A stretch of 64,000 nucleotides of DNA. Source: Symsagittifera roscoffensis. Lineage: Eukaryota > Xenacoelomorpha > Acoela > Convolutidae. The position numbers and the translations under genes are program-made. The stretch lies in NCBI RefSeq assembly GCF_963678635.1, contig NC_087065.1:27301254-27365253 (forward strand), given 5' to 3'. The notes under the pieces are model-generated. The model was given only the letters and a program-made list of their open reading frames with translations, was not told where the DNA came from and made no database searches. Positions 45,368 through 57,339 of this stretch are shown here, in pieces; positions within the stretch are counted from its first letter, which is position 1, and each line of letters opens with the position of its first letter.

Positions 45368-48300
45368 TTAAAGGTAAAAGAGTTGACAGGAATGATCCCG
45401 ATAGGTAGCACCGATGATTGGATTGGCAAGACAGTTATTGCAATTGCAGACTTTACGCCAGGTGCAGCTTCTGTTGGTGTCGTAATCTTTGAGATAAAAA
45501 TTAAAAAACAGGTTAAGCAAACGTGGCTTGAGCCCTTGAGGGCAGAAGAATTTCACAGAAGGTGGTAACAGGTTAACGAGTTTTTGGACACGGTAGAAGA
45601 AGTTGATTCTCGACTTAGAAAGTTTAATTTTCTTCACTTCGAACGTCCTTGTTCCGCTTCTGGTCTTTCTGTCGGGTGCGTACATTAAGGCTGAATGCCA
45701 TTCGAAGTTATACTGATCATTGAGAATCCTCGAGAAAGTTAGCAGATCTAAGAGTTCGAGATAAATTGAGATTGGAAGAATATTAAGCTTGAGCAGTCGA
45801 TCAGTGTATATATCATTGTTGTGATGTGAGCAAGATTCCACTTTGTGATTCTTTTTTTGACATTTTCCAACTGTTTCAGATCAGTTTGCGTCGGGAACCA
45901 GCAGGGTGAAGCACAGACCAGTATCGCGATAATTAGGCTACTCTACAGTGACAGTTTGACACTTGTATCGGCTGAAGGGGCTATGCTGCGCCTGATTATC
46001 TGAAAAAACCGTTTGCTTTCGCTATTCTAGTCTTCACTTGGACACTCCATGATAAATTACTAGAGACTAGGACACATTAATTCTTTCATTCAATTAACGG
46101 CTTTAAATTTTGAATCACCGATAAATAACTAGTGAGAATCGCCGCGGAAAAAAAGGCTGTAGCATTTGTCCTTAGCAAAAGACATGCCATTTGCTATGCT
46201 CCATGAATACACATTGTTCAAATCTTCTTGAAGAAAATTATTTTCTTTCATACTATTGCGTAGATCAATGAAGAATAGCTTGAGATCGTCAGCGAACCGA
46301 GGTATTGTTGAGTTAAAGACTCGCCTTTTGGTCAGGGTTAGATCAACTATCGAGAAGATCGTTGATAGATATTACAAAAAAAATTAGACTCAGTAATGAA
46401 CCTTGGGGGATACCACTCAAAACATAAGGATTCTTGCCCATTGAAGCGGACAAATTGTTTACGGTTGTGAAGATAGCTGGCTGTAATAACAAAAGTTTTG
46501 CCTTTTATTCCGAAGTTCCTTAGTTTCTTTAATAAAGTGGAGTGGGGCACAGTGTTGCAGGCTTTCGCGAAGTCCATATATAAAGCGACAATCTGAGTAT
46601 TCGAGTTGTCATATGCATCATAGACTTTATCAAGGTATGTAAGATAATTTGTTGTCACCGATTTCCGAGGAAGGAACCCATGCTGGCACTGCGATACATT
46701 GTTCAGCAGGTGAGTTTTCGATGACGCAAAGACACTTTTCTCGAACACTTTACTAATGATATCAAGAGCGTCACAGGGCGAGAGTTAATACAAGAACTCG
46801 GAGAAACATTCTTCAACCGGGAACTTAACACATCCTATCTTCCATCTAGCGGGAAATTGCCGTAGGCGTTTGATTTTTGAAAAGATAACACTTATTGACT
46901 TCGATAGGGATGTAGAAAATTTTTTGTAGAAGTTGGTAGGAGTTTTATCCGGGCTGCTGCTTTTCCTGACGTCTAAATTACTGAGAATATTTTTTATTGA
47001 ATCTTCAGAAACATCGTAATCATCGACCCTGCCGGCAGGCTGCTCCGAATGAGGCAGGGCAGCAGCGTAGACATTGTTGTGTGAACTAGTGAACACTGAG
47101 TGGAGGTAGCTGTTCCTAAAATTCGACTGTTCACCTTTGTCAGTTGTGCTTATGTTTCCCCATAGTAAACTGTCAGGAGCATTTTTCAATTTCCTCAAGT
47201 ATCTGAATTATTTATGTTTGTACTTCGTAGATCTGGAATGGAATAACTTCGTTTCGTAGCATTTCTGATCTTCTTGTAGCGCTGTTTTAAATTCCTTTTC
47301 ACGCAACGACACATCTACTGTGGAGTTTGTCTGGGCCGCTCTTCGTTTTGTTGCAAGTTTTTTGATTAGGCGAGAAGTTGAGCTGCTAACCCATTGGGGG
47401 TAGTTTCTGTCGATGATGCGTTCGTACTGGTATATGCTGTTCAATTATTTTGAACAGCCAGTCATACCATTCATCTACCATGACATCTATATTGGAGTAG
47501 CATTTGGATATAAACTTTTGGTGGGCCTGAACTTTTTCGGCAATAGAATCATAGTCTGCTCTACAATAACTGTATCGCTTTTGACCCGTAGGTCTATAGA
47601 TGCTTTCTGTGGTTATTTTGAACCTGAATGTTATAGGTTTGTGGTCTGAACAGCAGCGGTTGTTGACGGTATAGCGAAGATGGAATTCTTCGTCAATCCT
47701 CGCGTTCTGAATGTGATCAGTATTTCTGGTTAAAATTAGATCAAGTATTTAATCGCTTCTTGTGGGGAAACCACTACTTCGCAAAAACTATTTCTGTCAA
47801 GAATTTCTACAATCGATTGCTCTTTCCCAGTCAGTATTCAGCAGATTGAAGTCTCCGGTCAGTATGACTTCACTGTTCGTGGATCTGTCCAAGATCTTGA
47901 TGATTTGTTCCAATTTATCACTAGGCCATCTGAAGGGACTTTCCTTGGGGGCATTGTATACTGCACAGATGACGAAAACTTTGTTAGGTGTAGTCAATTG
48001 GACTGTTGCAACGTCTGGATTCATGCAACCAAGTTCACTCAGTTCGTACTCTGTTTCATCCCTTCTTTTACCGCTATCAAAACGCCGCGGTGCTTCGATA
48101 TGCCATTCGTATAAGTTCTCTCGGCTCTGTGGACACGGTAACTCGGCAGGAATAGTTCGCAGTCTTCAATTTGTTCATAGAGCCAGGTCTCTGTCAAAAC
48201 TATGATGACTGGCTGGTCAATGATGATAGCATTCGAGAAAGATCATATTCTATCCAGATTTAAAAGGTTTCGAATATTGTAGACTGTAGACTATTATCTT

Positions 48301-49250
48301 TAAGCTGCTATGGGATAGTCATAGTGGAACTTCTTCGCACTTCTCCCTAATTCGCATGTATAGCTTCAGGCTTCTGAGTTTCAGCTTATTCGCGGGTACA
48401 CCTGATTCACGGCGCTCTTTTCTTTTCAATGAAGCTCGAGATTCTAGTGTGGCTTCGGCAACGCTTAAATCAAGGGATATAAAGACTTTCCGTGCAATTT
48501 GAGCTTGGGTGCTGACAAAGGGATTTTTTCTTATGTCCCATGGGGTTTGAACTGTGAATAAAATTGACCGTGGCGATGATCGCGGGGCTTCTGGTTTACC
48601 AAGTCGTTTTACTTCACGTATGTTACCGTGGCTTCTATCTCCAAGTGTGCCTGTACCTTTGTCTTTTCTAGCATATCAGCATCAAGTTTTTCAGTCGCGG
48701 TTCCAATTTGTTCCTTTATGCTTCGAAGCCTTATAGCATTGGAGGCAGCTTTTTTTGGTTTGGGTTTGATTGCGTGTGTCAGTGGCGTTGCGACTGTTGG
48801 TTTCGAAGCATTTTCAACAAAGTCTTTCATCTCGTTCATGACCGTATCCGAATAAACCTTGAACTTTTCATCAAACTTGTTCTCATCTTTTTCTAGCTTT
48901 TCTTCGATTTTCTGGAACGTTGTTTCATTTTGGTTGATACATCTTTGTTCTACACAGTTAGTTAGGATGACAACTTTTACCCCAGATCAGCACAGGTGTT
49001 ACAGATCAAAAGCACATTTTGCTTGATCTCACGGATTCCAATGATAACTGAGTCTGGGAACCCAGTACATTTGTTAGTCCAATATAGCCTTACACTAAAG
49101 CAACAGCAGATAAATGGTCTTCGCTGATAGTGTGTTGGAACAGCTCTTGCAAGTATTTGCCATTTGGGGCAATCAGAAGAAAAAAATCCCAGAAGGAAAA
49201 TGATCCAGGCAGAACAGATGTACCCAATTGACCGAATTCAGCCAAAGGAA
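45368..49250 (-). mobile_element. Second LINE, minus strand, degenerate
   Basis: Reading from right to left: a fragment of ORF1 (about 49010-48609, with CNTCADLG and a lysine-rich stretch), an endonuclease part (48200-47797: LTETWLYE, VICAVYNAP and LTGDFNLLNTDW), a linker (47444-47208), the RT start (47198-46785, PDKTPTNFYKKF), RT core (46748-46347: QHGFLPRKSVTTN, MDFAKACNTVPHS), the catalytic FADD at about 46300 and a C-terminal part (45841-45368, ending near CNCNNCLANPIIG). Multiple stops and frameshifts. It differs enough in sequence from the plus-strand LINE to be another family. Confidence 0.83.
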
Positions 49251-49280
49251 TATGATGCACTTTGCGAATAAAACAATAAG

Positions 49281-49415
49281 GGGATGTGGTCTAGTGGTTA
49301 GTACATCTGCCCTCCACCCAGAAAACCCGGGCTCGAATCTTGGCAAGATCACGTAGTTCAGTGGATGTGGCGTCTGCTTTTGAATCAGCTTGTTGCGGAT
49401 TCGATCCCTGGTCTC
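49281..49415 (+). repeat. Two adjacent tRNA-like units (probable dimeric tRNA-derived SINE)
   Basis: The first unit (49281-49346) has box-A-like TGGTCTAGTGGTTAG and box-B-like GGGCTCGAATC, with a Glu/Gly-type loop. The second (49347-49415) has TAGTTCAGTGGATG and GGATTCGATCC, with an anticodon-loop-like TTTTGAA. The acceptor stems pair poorly in both, so they are unlikely to be functional tRNA genes. Confidence 0.55.
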
Positions 49416-49547
49416 GTCGTTTTTGTTCAGCTATCGTCACTCGGAAACCATATCCAATATAAAACTATTTAATAAGTTGGACTCGATTTGATTGCAAAAC
49501 TCTCTCTGAAGTTGTGCTACTCTTCTCTTAGGTCATAGTCTTTTCAG

Positions 49548-49890
49548 GAGCGGATCAAGAGTTTTCTAGAGGAGAGGGGCGGATTTCCAAAAAAGTGCCA
49601 AAAATTTTGACCAATTTTTTTAGGTCGACCAAATTGATTTTCTGACCAAATTATTTTTCTGAGTTTTTGGGCACTTTTTGGAATATTTTGACCAAAATCG
49701 CGTTTTTTCGGCGCGCGCTCCCGATTCAAACTAAGTATATTTTGGCGCCAAAGGCGCCTTTAGAATAATTTTAGGGTCAGTCGGCCAAAAAGAGATATAT
49801 ATCATAATAGTATATAGGGGGGGACCCTTTGGGTCGACAGGGAGTCGAATCCCTGAGGGAATGGTGCATCCACCCCCCTAAATCCGCTGG
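49548..49890. repeat. Possible MITE with GCGGAT ends
   Basis: The left end reads CAGGAGCGGATC and the right end, read in reverse complement, CCAGCGGATTT, like degenerate termini of the CAGGGGCGGATCC type. Inside is a GGCGCC-AAA-GGCGCC hairpin (near 49744-49760). No convincing target-site duplication. Confidence 0.3.
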
Positions 49891-50320
49891 CGAGTTTTTT
49901 AAATATTTTATAATTGAATTTGGTTTTGTTTTTGAAAAAGTACTTAAATTTGTTCACGCGCATTTTTAGTTTTCGGTACATTAACTAACTTTTGATTTTT
50001 GAAGCTCTATTTTTAGGACTTACTCTTGTGTTTTTAAAATGATTTTTTTTTGCAGAGCAAACTATAGTGGGAACATGCGATTTAGTCCGGCTATTTTTTC
50101 TAGTCCATGCTTCTACATCAGCCGGCTATTTTTTCTAGTTTAATATTTTCGTTATACAACAGCCTGCGTATTTCAACAGACCAAAAAATGATGTTTTGAC
50201 AGTTTATAAATTTTCCAATATCTATGGTTTCAAACCTTTGGGGATAGGAAAGAGCAATCACGACAGGACAGAATTGTGAGAAATAGCAAGCAGAGAGCGC
50301 TCACTTTCACCATAGAAAAT

Positions 50321-51406
50321 ATGCCTACGATAACCACTTCCGAACTTTACTTCGTGAATTACCACAACGAGGGAAAAAATTATTACGACAAGGTCGTCAT
50401 TCGGGATGTGTTCAAGGATGTCAGTCAAGGTAGGGCGAAAGCGGACATCCTCGACTTGAGGCCGATGAATGTATGGAACAAAGGGGAGTTCGTTGTAGCA
50501 GACACGTACAATGTTTCGGTCAATCTATCGGATCCGATCGTTTTCAACCCGAGAAAGAAGCCAGCTAGGTTCGAAATCAAAAACAACAAATTATACAACG
50601 CCAAACTACATATTGTAGTGACTGGAGAAAAGTTCTCACTTTCGTGGGACAATAAAAAGATTTTTCCTTTCCTTTTTTATGCAAACGGCAGTCGTGTATC
50701 TCGAGTGGATGAAGTGAATTTACAAAATGGCGCCAAATATCTCTGCAAGGAGACCCTGATATACTTTGTGAACATTAGAAACTTCACGCTTTCCGAAAAA
50801 GTGCAGAGAGTTGAGTACGGAACCCTCGCTAATCCTCTGTTTGGGGTAAAAGCTCTGAACTGGGACTCAACTTTCAGGTCCAACTTCCAAAAAGGCATCT
50901 GCTATAATACTGATGCCAACATATGTGCTATCTGTCTAATGCATCAATACAGTTTACATAGAACTAATGATAAGGTGGACGAAAAATGCAAAGCTTTGAA
51001 GCCCGACGAAAAGTTAAGCCAAGACCACCCGATGAAAACATGTTACTGGCGGGCAACGCAGTCGTTTCCAGCGGCTGTGCTGGACGGCTACAACGTCAAA
51101 GGAGTTACAATTGACCGCAACGTCCCAGTTTGTCCAGATATCCCGAAAGACCTCTGGGATTACTTCACTGCTATGTCAAGGAGGACAACACCAAGAGCAC
51201 ATATGTTCCAGACCACACCATATGTCGAAGGGTTCGACAATTATGACAGTTCCAATTTCGAAAGAGATGCGACGAAGAAAAAGGGAAGCAAGGGCACTTC
51301 GGTTCACGTGCATCTAATTGTAATGCAATCATTTCCAGCCACACTTTTTGTCTGCTTGTCACTTTTGAGACGCTCAGGCATTTCAGAATTCAAAATAAGG
51401 AGCTAA
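50321..51406 (+). CDS. Unrecognised protein, about 361 aa, possibly extracellular or membrane-anchored
   Basis: The frame is open from 50210 to a stop at 51404-51406; the first ATG is at 50321. A splice acceptor near 50270 (ACAG|AATTG) could make this the last exon of a longer gene. The N-terminal half (to about residue 190) is rich in beta-type sequence (ELYFVNYHNEGKNYYDKVVI, KLHIVVTGEKFSLSWDN). The middle has a cysteine cluster (GICYNTDANICAICLMHQY, then CKAL, TCYWRATQ, VCPDIP). The C-terminus has KKKGSKG followed by a hydrophobic stretch (HLIVMQSFPATLFVCLSLL), which could be a tail anchor or GPI signal. Codon use is less AT-biased than the flanks, which supports real coding. There is no signal peptide in this exon. 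I recognise no family. Confidence 0.55.
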   Translation: MPTITTSELYFVNYHNEGKNYYDKVVIRDVFKDVSQGRAKADILDLRPMNVWNKGEFVVADTYNVSVNLSDPIVFNPRKKPARFEIKNNKLYNAKLHIVVTGEKFSLSWDNKKIFPFLFYANGSRVSRVDEVNLQNGAKYLCKETLIYFVNIRNFTLSEKVQRVEYGTLANPLFGVKALNWDSTFRSNFQKGICYNTDANICAICLMHQYSLHRTNDKVDEKCKALKPDEKLSQDHPMKTCYWRATQSFPAAVLDGYNVKGVTIDRNVPVCPDIPKDLWDYFTAMSRRTTPRAHMFQTTPYVEGFDNYDSSNFERDATKKKGSKGTSVHVHLIVMQSFPATLFVCLSLLRRSGISEFKIRS

Positions 51407-52119
51407 ATTATTTCAAAACCTAACAAAATATATATAGTGGAAAAAAGGTTTCGAAGAAGGGTTCAACACAACAGTTCGGACAGATCGAATTTCAAAGCAA
51501 TCTAAACCATTAGAATGCAAAAAGGAATTGAAGACATTGAATTTTGGTAGTTCGCAACCAATGAAATTGGTTTCACGAAACGTTGAAATACCCAAGAAAT
51601 AACAAAAATCTAACCGATAGCCTAATTTGCAATGTCATCTGAGCATCAAATTCAGAGTCAATATGAATTGGCTAACGTGGTACAGTCGACCAATACCTAG
51701 AATGAAATTTTTTGACCAGTTAAATCTTGAAATATTAAAATTTCATTTTGGTTGTAATATTATGATAGAAGGTTTAAATTCATTAAATTGACTCCTTTGT
51801 AGAAAAGATTCTGAAAAAATTCATTGTCTCAATAATAATTGTTGTTCAATTAATTATAGGCTAAACAAGCGTACATGCAAGTTAATAAAAAGTCCGAAAT
51901 CTTCCTCTTTTTTGTATTAGAATTGCTAACAAAAAATCCTACTTCACGGGTATTTTTAAAGGATCTTTTTTTTTGTGATGAAATGTTTGACAAAGCATGG
52001 GACAAAAAGTGCATCTTTTTGACGTATCACATTCAATTGTCGATAATTTTCCTTTGATGTGCTTCAAACATCAACAGCGCAGATCTTCAAAAGTTCCCCT
52101 TCATCGCTTCTTTACGTCA
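51407..52119. other. Intergenic, nothing seen
   Basis: AT-rich sequence with no exon-like or repeated structure that I could find. Confidence 0.45.
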
Positions 52120-52500
52120 AATAATCAATCTTAAGATCTTAGAAAAATTGCACACAGACTGTTGGAAAAAAGTCAATGGACGCAAGTAAACAGAAAAAAG
52201 TAGTGACTTGTTTTTTTAAAATCTCAACTTGGTGGCCTTTTTAGAAAAACACATGATGGACGTAAAAGCTCTTTGAACATTGGCACTAGTTTGATTAAAA
52301 TAACCCGAATTGAGAAGACCCGAATCAATAGGTAAACTTGACTTTCAAAGTAAAATAAGCAAAATGGACAATAATTTTTGTAGAAAGTAGCTAGAAAGTA
52401 ATTTTTATTCTAGGAAGGCGCTAAAAAACTCAAAAATTTAATTCAATCGAGAAAAAAAAGTTTTTTACGGCTTACATTAAAGGTTCCCAAGCTTATCACC
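52120..52500 (+). repeat. Dispersed repeat family copy
   Basis: Contains GTTGGAAAAAAGTCAATGGA, CGCAAGTAAACAG, AAAATCTCAACTT, TAGCTCTTTGAA-like and GAGAAGACCCGAATCAATAG segments, matching the copies at 55155 and 57778. The 3' part is truncated. Confidence 0.5.
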
Positions 52501-53351
52501 CCGAGTTTTTTAACCCCCTTTTTCTTAACCTCCTCTCATATAACCCCAGAGTTCGACAACCCCACTACAATTTAACCCCTTTTTAATAACAATTGTTAGA
52601 ATCAAAGTGAAACCTACTTGAAAGGAATTCGGAAATATAGCGTCGGTGAACATCAAAGCTTTTAATTGCGAAAATTTATGCGAAGCAAAACGAAATAACA
52701 TTCAAGCTGCTAAATGCGGTTTAGACATGAGCAAAAATGACCTTGCCGATAGCATAGACTTTGATTTGAATTTAAAAACTAATCCGACCGGCATGATTCA
52801 AACTATTAACCAAAAATGATTAAATTTCTCCAAAACTGAACTTGATTGAAACTAATCTTGCTAAAAATAGGTGAATTGGCTGAATTTAAATGAATTATGG
52901 AAAGAAAACTGGTTGTGACCAAAACTTTGAGCAATCTAATTTGAGTTTTTTCAGATGCCAATCATTTAAAGTAAAGTTTAAGTAATTTTTCGAGCTATCT
53001 AAGGGTTGCCTTTTTTTTCACTGTCGGCATTCAACGCAATGTCTAAAGGGTTTGCCAGACCCTAGTCCCACCGAAGGAGCGATTGTTCCGGGTTTAAATT
53101 GCTGGGGAAAGCAATTTTCAAATGCGAGTCAAGCCAATGCGTTTTTTACGTTTCCGGGAGGCTGCAAGGAGACGTCTTTTCTCAAAAAAAACTGACAAAA
53201 AGTTTAAATTTAAAATACATACAAAAACCAAATGAAGAAAGGTTAAGCTGAGGTTCGCTATAGCGCAAAAGAAAAGCATATCAGTTATCTTTTCCTAAAC
53301 CTGCATAATATTCTGCACTTTTTATTTAGGACTCGGTACTTTTTTTTTTTT
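52501..53351. other. Intergenic; short TAACCCC-spaced tract
   Basis: 52500-52580 carries repeated AACCCC words in an AT background. The rest shows no gene; a less AT-rich patch at 53040-53170 has no supported exon. Confidence 0.4.
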
Positions 53352-53879
53352 TTGTAAATTGGTGCCCGCTCGAGGCGTTAAAGAAACTAAATTTTTGAAG
53401 GGAGGTGTATTTTTGCAAGTTAGCGATTAATTTTCAAATACTAAGGTATGACTGTAAGCCATAATGCCAGCCCTCTATATCAATTGTTGTTCTTGCCAAA
53501 CCGGATGTTGCCGCATCTCTTTGGTTCCAAAGTGAAGGGAGAAACTGGACTTTTCGAATCGTGACTAGACTTTTTAAATAATTAGATCCAAATTACAGGT
53601 AGAGCTCGCCAGGTTTTGCAATCTATTTCGATTATTTTTATGGTGCGACCTTATACTATTTGAATTTCCTCGAGAATTTCATCGAACTAGTTTCCTATTT
53701 CATCTTTTTTTTCGAAAGCCAGTGAGGGTAACATTTTAAGTGCTAATGCAAGCTCGTAATTAGATTCCTACTCCTTTTTTAATCCGAGTTCCGCAATTTT
53801 CTCAATATAAGTTTGAGAAAGATAAAAAAACATCCGGACAGCTTGGACTCTGGGAACTTCGAATTAAATTTTGGTAGTG

Positions 53880-54224
53880 CTAATTGGTAGGGCTAATTGA
53901 GTGGAAATTTTGTCTGTTATGGGCTGAATTGCTGTGGCGACCGCAACGGTCGGGGTCTTTTTCTCGCTTAGGTCCTTGATGTTTTTCAAAACTAGTCAGC
54001 ATCAGGTTTTCCGGTAGATATGTCGTGATTACTCTCACCCCCCGTTTGAATAAATTATCGCCATCCGTAGTTGCTGTTGCTCGGCATTTATGAGTCTCGT
54101 ATTTCGAGCAGTTCCTATTAGTAGTGGTTTTGTTCTTACGCTTAAAACAATACTCGTGGCTTGATACCACTAATATTTTTTCGTCTTTGGAGGATAAAGT
54201 AAAATGGAAGGACGCTTCAAACAA
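53880..54224 (-). pseudogene. FLYWCH-type zinc-finger-like frame, copy 1
   Basis: A 114-codon open frame without an ATG start; a TGA lies three codons upstream. The pattern YCFKRKNKTTTNRNCSKYET followed by HKCRATATTDGD resembles a FLYWCH zinc finger (aromatic, Lys-rich loop, C-x-K-x-CRA-x-x-T-DGD, then distal His). The last zinc ligands are not clear. FLYWCH domains are found in host DNA-binding proteins and in Mutator-like transposons. The lack of a start and of flanking exons suggests a transposon or gene fragment. Confidence 0.5.
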
Positions 54225-54699
54225 TATAGCTCATAGAATGGTAAAACAATCGTTCAAGAGTTAAGCAGTATGATTTGATGTACAATTTTTAAAATTCTTG
54301 AGTTGCTTTCAATGAGCATCCTGTAGGTTATCTCTGTTTTAAACCCGTGAATGGAAAATTACTTTTCTAACGAACCGAAAAGCAATTTTTTGAGATGCTA
54401 GAGGCATCAAGTGAGTTAAGACAGGCGTTTGAGGCCTCAATTAGTACAGGTAATTGGAATACTCATTTACTTAAAAAAGACATAATTTGAAACAAATTAT
54501 TGAAATTAAAAGGTACTTTAAATGTTGTGAGGTTCTCACGTTACGGGATAATAAAGAAAGGCGTGTAAAAATGGGGGGATAAATAACGTGGGGGTAAGGA
54601 CTGTGACACCATATTAAACTACTGTACGCTAATAAAAAATAAAGCTATTGAAAGCCTGCTTGCTCGCTTTATTCGCTCGAAATGAGATGAAAAATCAAA

Positions 54700-55610
54700 A
54701 ATTTTAAGACGGTTTTTCTTATAACTGGGAATTTTTTCGGAAATTTTTTAGGGTCGTTCAAATTACGACTGAAAGGGCTTCAATGCGTGGAAAACAAATA
54801 AACACTATAACACACTCGAATACAAAGTTCCTGCCCAATTTCAATGGTAGCAACAAAAAGAAAATATTTACAAGCGTCCACGTAGAACATCCAGATCACA
54901 TTTTTTTTAAAATAACGCTGCTGAAGTTTTATCAAAATGGAGTTAAAATTCTTTGTTTTGGATGCCAGCAGATTTTCAACCGAAAAACCATGAAGCTAGG
55001 AAATCGTCAAAAGATAACTCGTGTTGCCCTTGATGCAAAACAGCGCTCAAAAATACAAGCAGTAAAATTTCAACAAGGCGAAATACAATAAAACACAAGA
55101 CAGAAAAAAAACAGGAGAGAAAACCAGTACTTAAATTAATAAAATAGCCAAAAAACGATTGGAAAAAAGTCAATGAACACAAGTAAGCAGAAAAAATGAC
55201 TTGTTTCGAAAAAAAAATCTCAACTTCCGAATTTAAAAGAAAAAATAAGATGCCCTTATAGCTCTTTGAAATTTCATTCAATTTATGGTTGGCACTTTTT
55301 TTGATAGAATTCACCCAATTTATAAAAATGGATCAATCAAATTTTTATTCCGCTGGGATATATGTAAACTAACTTCCAGTTTCGAAATAAGAATTTTTCA
55401 AGTTTTTTAAAAACCTTTCCGCTTAACTTTCCAATATTAATAACGAACTAAACTGATCTTACAGAGAAATCAAAAGTCAAACCGCAAAAAAATCTTTTTT
55501 TTTCGGACGATATTTCAGGTTTTCAAAAAAATATCATCACATATATACGAGTCTTAATTAGGCTCATTGACTCTTTCAAGTAGTATTTGCAAAATAAAGC
55601 AATTCTCTTA
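54700..55610 (+). repeat. Dispersed repeat family, long copy in duplication unit 1
   Basis: Shares GAAAGGGCTTCAAT, AACACACTCGAATACAAAGTTC, AGTCAATGAACACAAGTAAG, TAGCTCTTTGAAATTTCATT and AAAAGTCAAACCGC with the other copies. Its partner is 57340-58230 in unit 2. Confidence 0.6.
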
Positions 55611-56502
55611 AGTTCGCTTGAATAATTATCGCAGAAAATTTGCTCTAAAATAATCTTCTGTGGTTAGAAAACTGTTACTGATCGTTTAACACTACATTCG
55701 CTTGGTTCGCATAGGTTGAAGCTAGATCAATAGCTAAATTGCGTCTTGCTGTAGGAAGCTCAAATCCTAAAATCCAGAAACAAAATGTGAAGTGAACTTC
55801 AAAACTCAGCAGTCAACCCGCCAAAAGACAGAAGTAACTTCAATTAATTTCAGAACATTTCTGAAAAAAAGCAATCAGCTCAAAAATCCAAGAAACAGCC
55901 AACTGAAAGTTGAAAAACATAGCCAACCGTCAGTTCGAAGAGTCAATGAACGCAATTAAGCAGAATTTTTTTTTTGTAAATTGGTGCCCGCTCGAGGCGT
56001 CAAAGAAACTAAATTTTTGAAGGGAGGTGTATTTTTGCAAGTTTGCGATTATTTTCCAAATACTAAGGTATGACTGTATGCCATAATGCCAGCCCTCTAT
56101 ATCAATTGTTGTTCTTGCCAAACCGGATGTTGCCGCATCTCTTTGGTTCCAAAGTGAAGGGAGAAACTGGACTTTTCGGATCGTGACTAGACTTTTTAAA
56201 TAATTAGATCCAAATTACAGGTAGAGCTCGCCAGGTTTTGCAATCTATTTCGATTATTTTTATGGTGCGACCTTATACTATTTGAATTTCCTCGACAATT
56301 TCATCGAACTAGTTTCCTATTTCATCTTTTTTTTCGAAAGCCAGTGAGGGTAACATTTTAAGTGCTAATGCAAGCTCGTAATTAGATTCCTACTCCTTTT
56401 TTAATCCGAGTTATGCAATTTTCTCAATACAAGTTTGAGAAAGATAAAAAAAACATCCGGACAGCTTGGAATCTGGGAACTTCGAATTAAATTTTGGTAG
56501 TG

Positions 56503-56847
56503 CTAATTGGTAGGGCTAATTGAGTGGAAATTTTGTCTGTTATGGGCTAAATTGCTGTGGCGACCGCAACGGTCGGGGTATTTTTCTCGCTTAGGTCCTT
56601 GATGTTTTTCAAAACTAGTCAGCATCAGGTTTTCCCGTAGATATGTCGTGATTACTCTTACCCCCCGTTTGAATAAATTATCGCCATCCGTAGTTGCTGT
56701 TGCTCGGCATTTATGAGTCTCGTTTTTCGAGCAGTTCCTATTAGTAGTGGTTTTGTTCTTACGCTTAAAACAAAACTCGTGGCTTGATACCACTAATATT
56801 TTTTTGTCTTTGGAGGATAAAGTAAAATGGAAGGACGCTTCAAACAA
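56503..56847 (-). pseudogene. FLYWCH-type zinc-finger-like frame, copy 2
   Basis: Same 114-codon frame as 53880-54224 in the second unit of the tandem duplication. It differs by seven nucleotides, six of them amino-acid changing (Glu to Lys, Tyr to Phe, Tyr to Asn, Pro to Arg, Asp to Tyr, Ser to Leu). No stop or frameshift has arisen. The pattern of changes does not suggest selection on the protein. Confidence 0.5.
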
Positions 56848-57339
56848 TATAGCTCATAGAATGGTAAAACAATCGTTCAAGAGTTAAGCAGTATGATTTG
56901 ATGTACAATTTTTAAAATTCTTGAGTTGCTTTCAATGAGCACCCTGTAGGTTATCTCTGTTTTAAACGCGTGAATGGAAAATTACTTTTCTAACGAACCG
57001 AAAAGCAATTTTTTGAGATGCTAGAGGCATCAAGTAAGTTAAGACAGGCGTTTCAGGCCTCAATTAGTACAGGTAATTGGAATACTCATTTACTTAAAAA
57101 AGACATAATTTGAAACAAATTATTGAAATTAAAAGGTACTTTAAATGTTGTGAGATTCTCATGTTACGGGATAATAAAGAAGGGCGTGTAAAAATGGGGG
57201 GATAAATAACGTGGGGGTAAGGACTGTGACACCATATTAAACTACTGTACGCTAATAAAAAATAAAGCTATTGAAAGCCTGCTTGCTCGCTTTATTCGCT
57301 CGAAATGAGATGAAAAATCAAAAATTTTAAGCCGGTTTT

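Noticed and set aside
49281-49346. Functional tRNA-Gly or tRNA-Glu gene
   Set aside because: Acceptor and anticodon stems have several mismatches and the T loop is altered. A tRNA-derived repeat is more likely.
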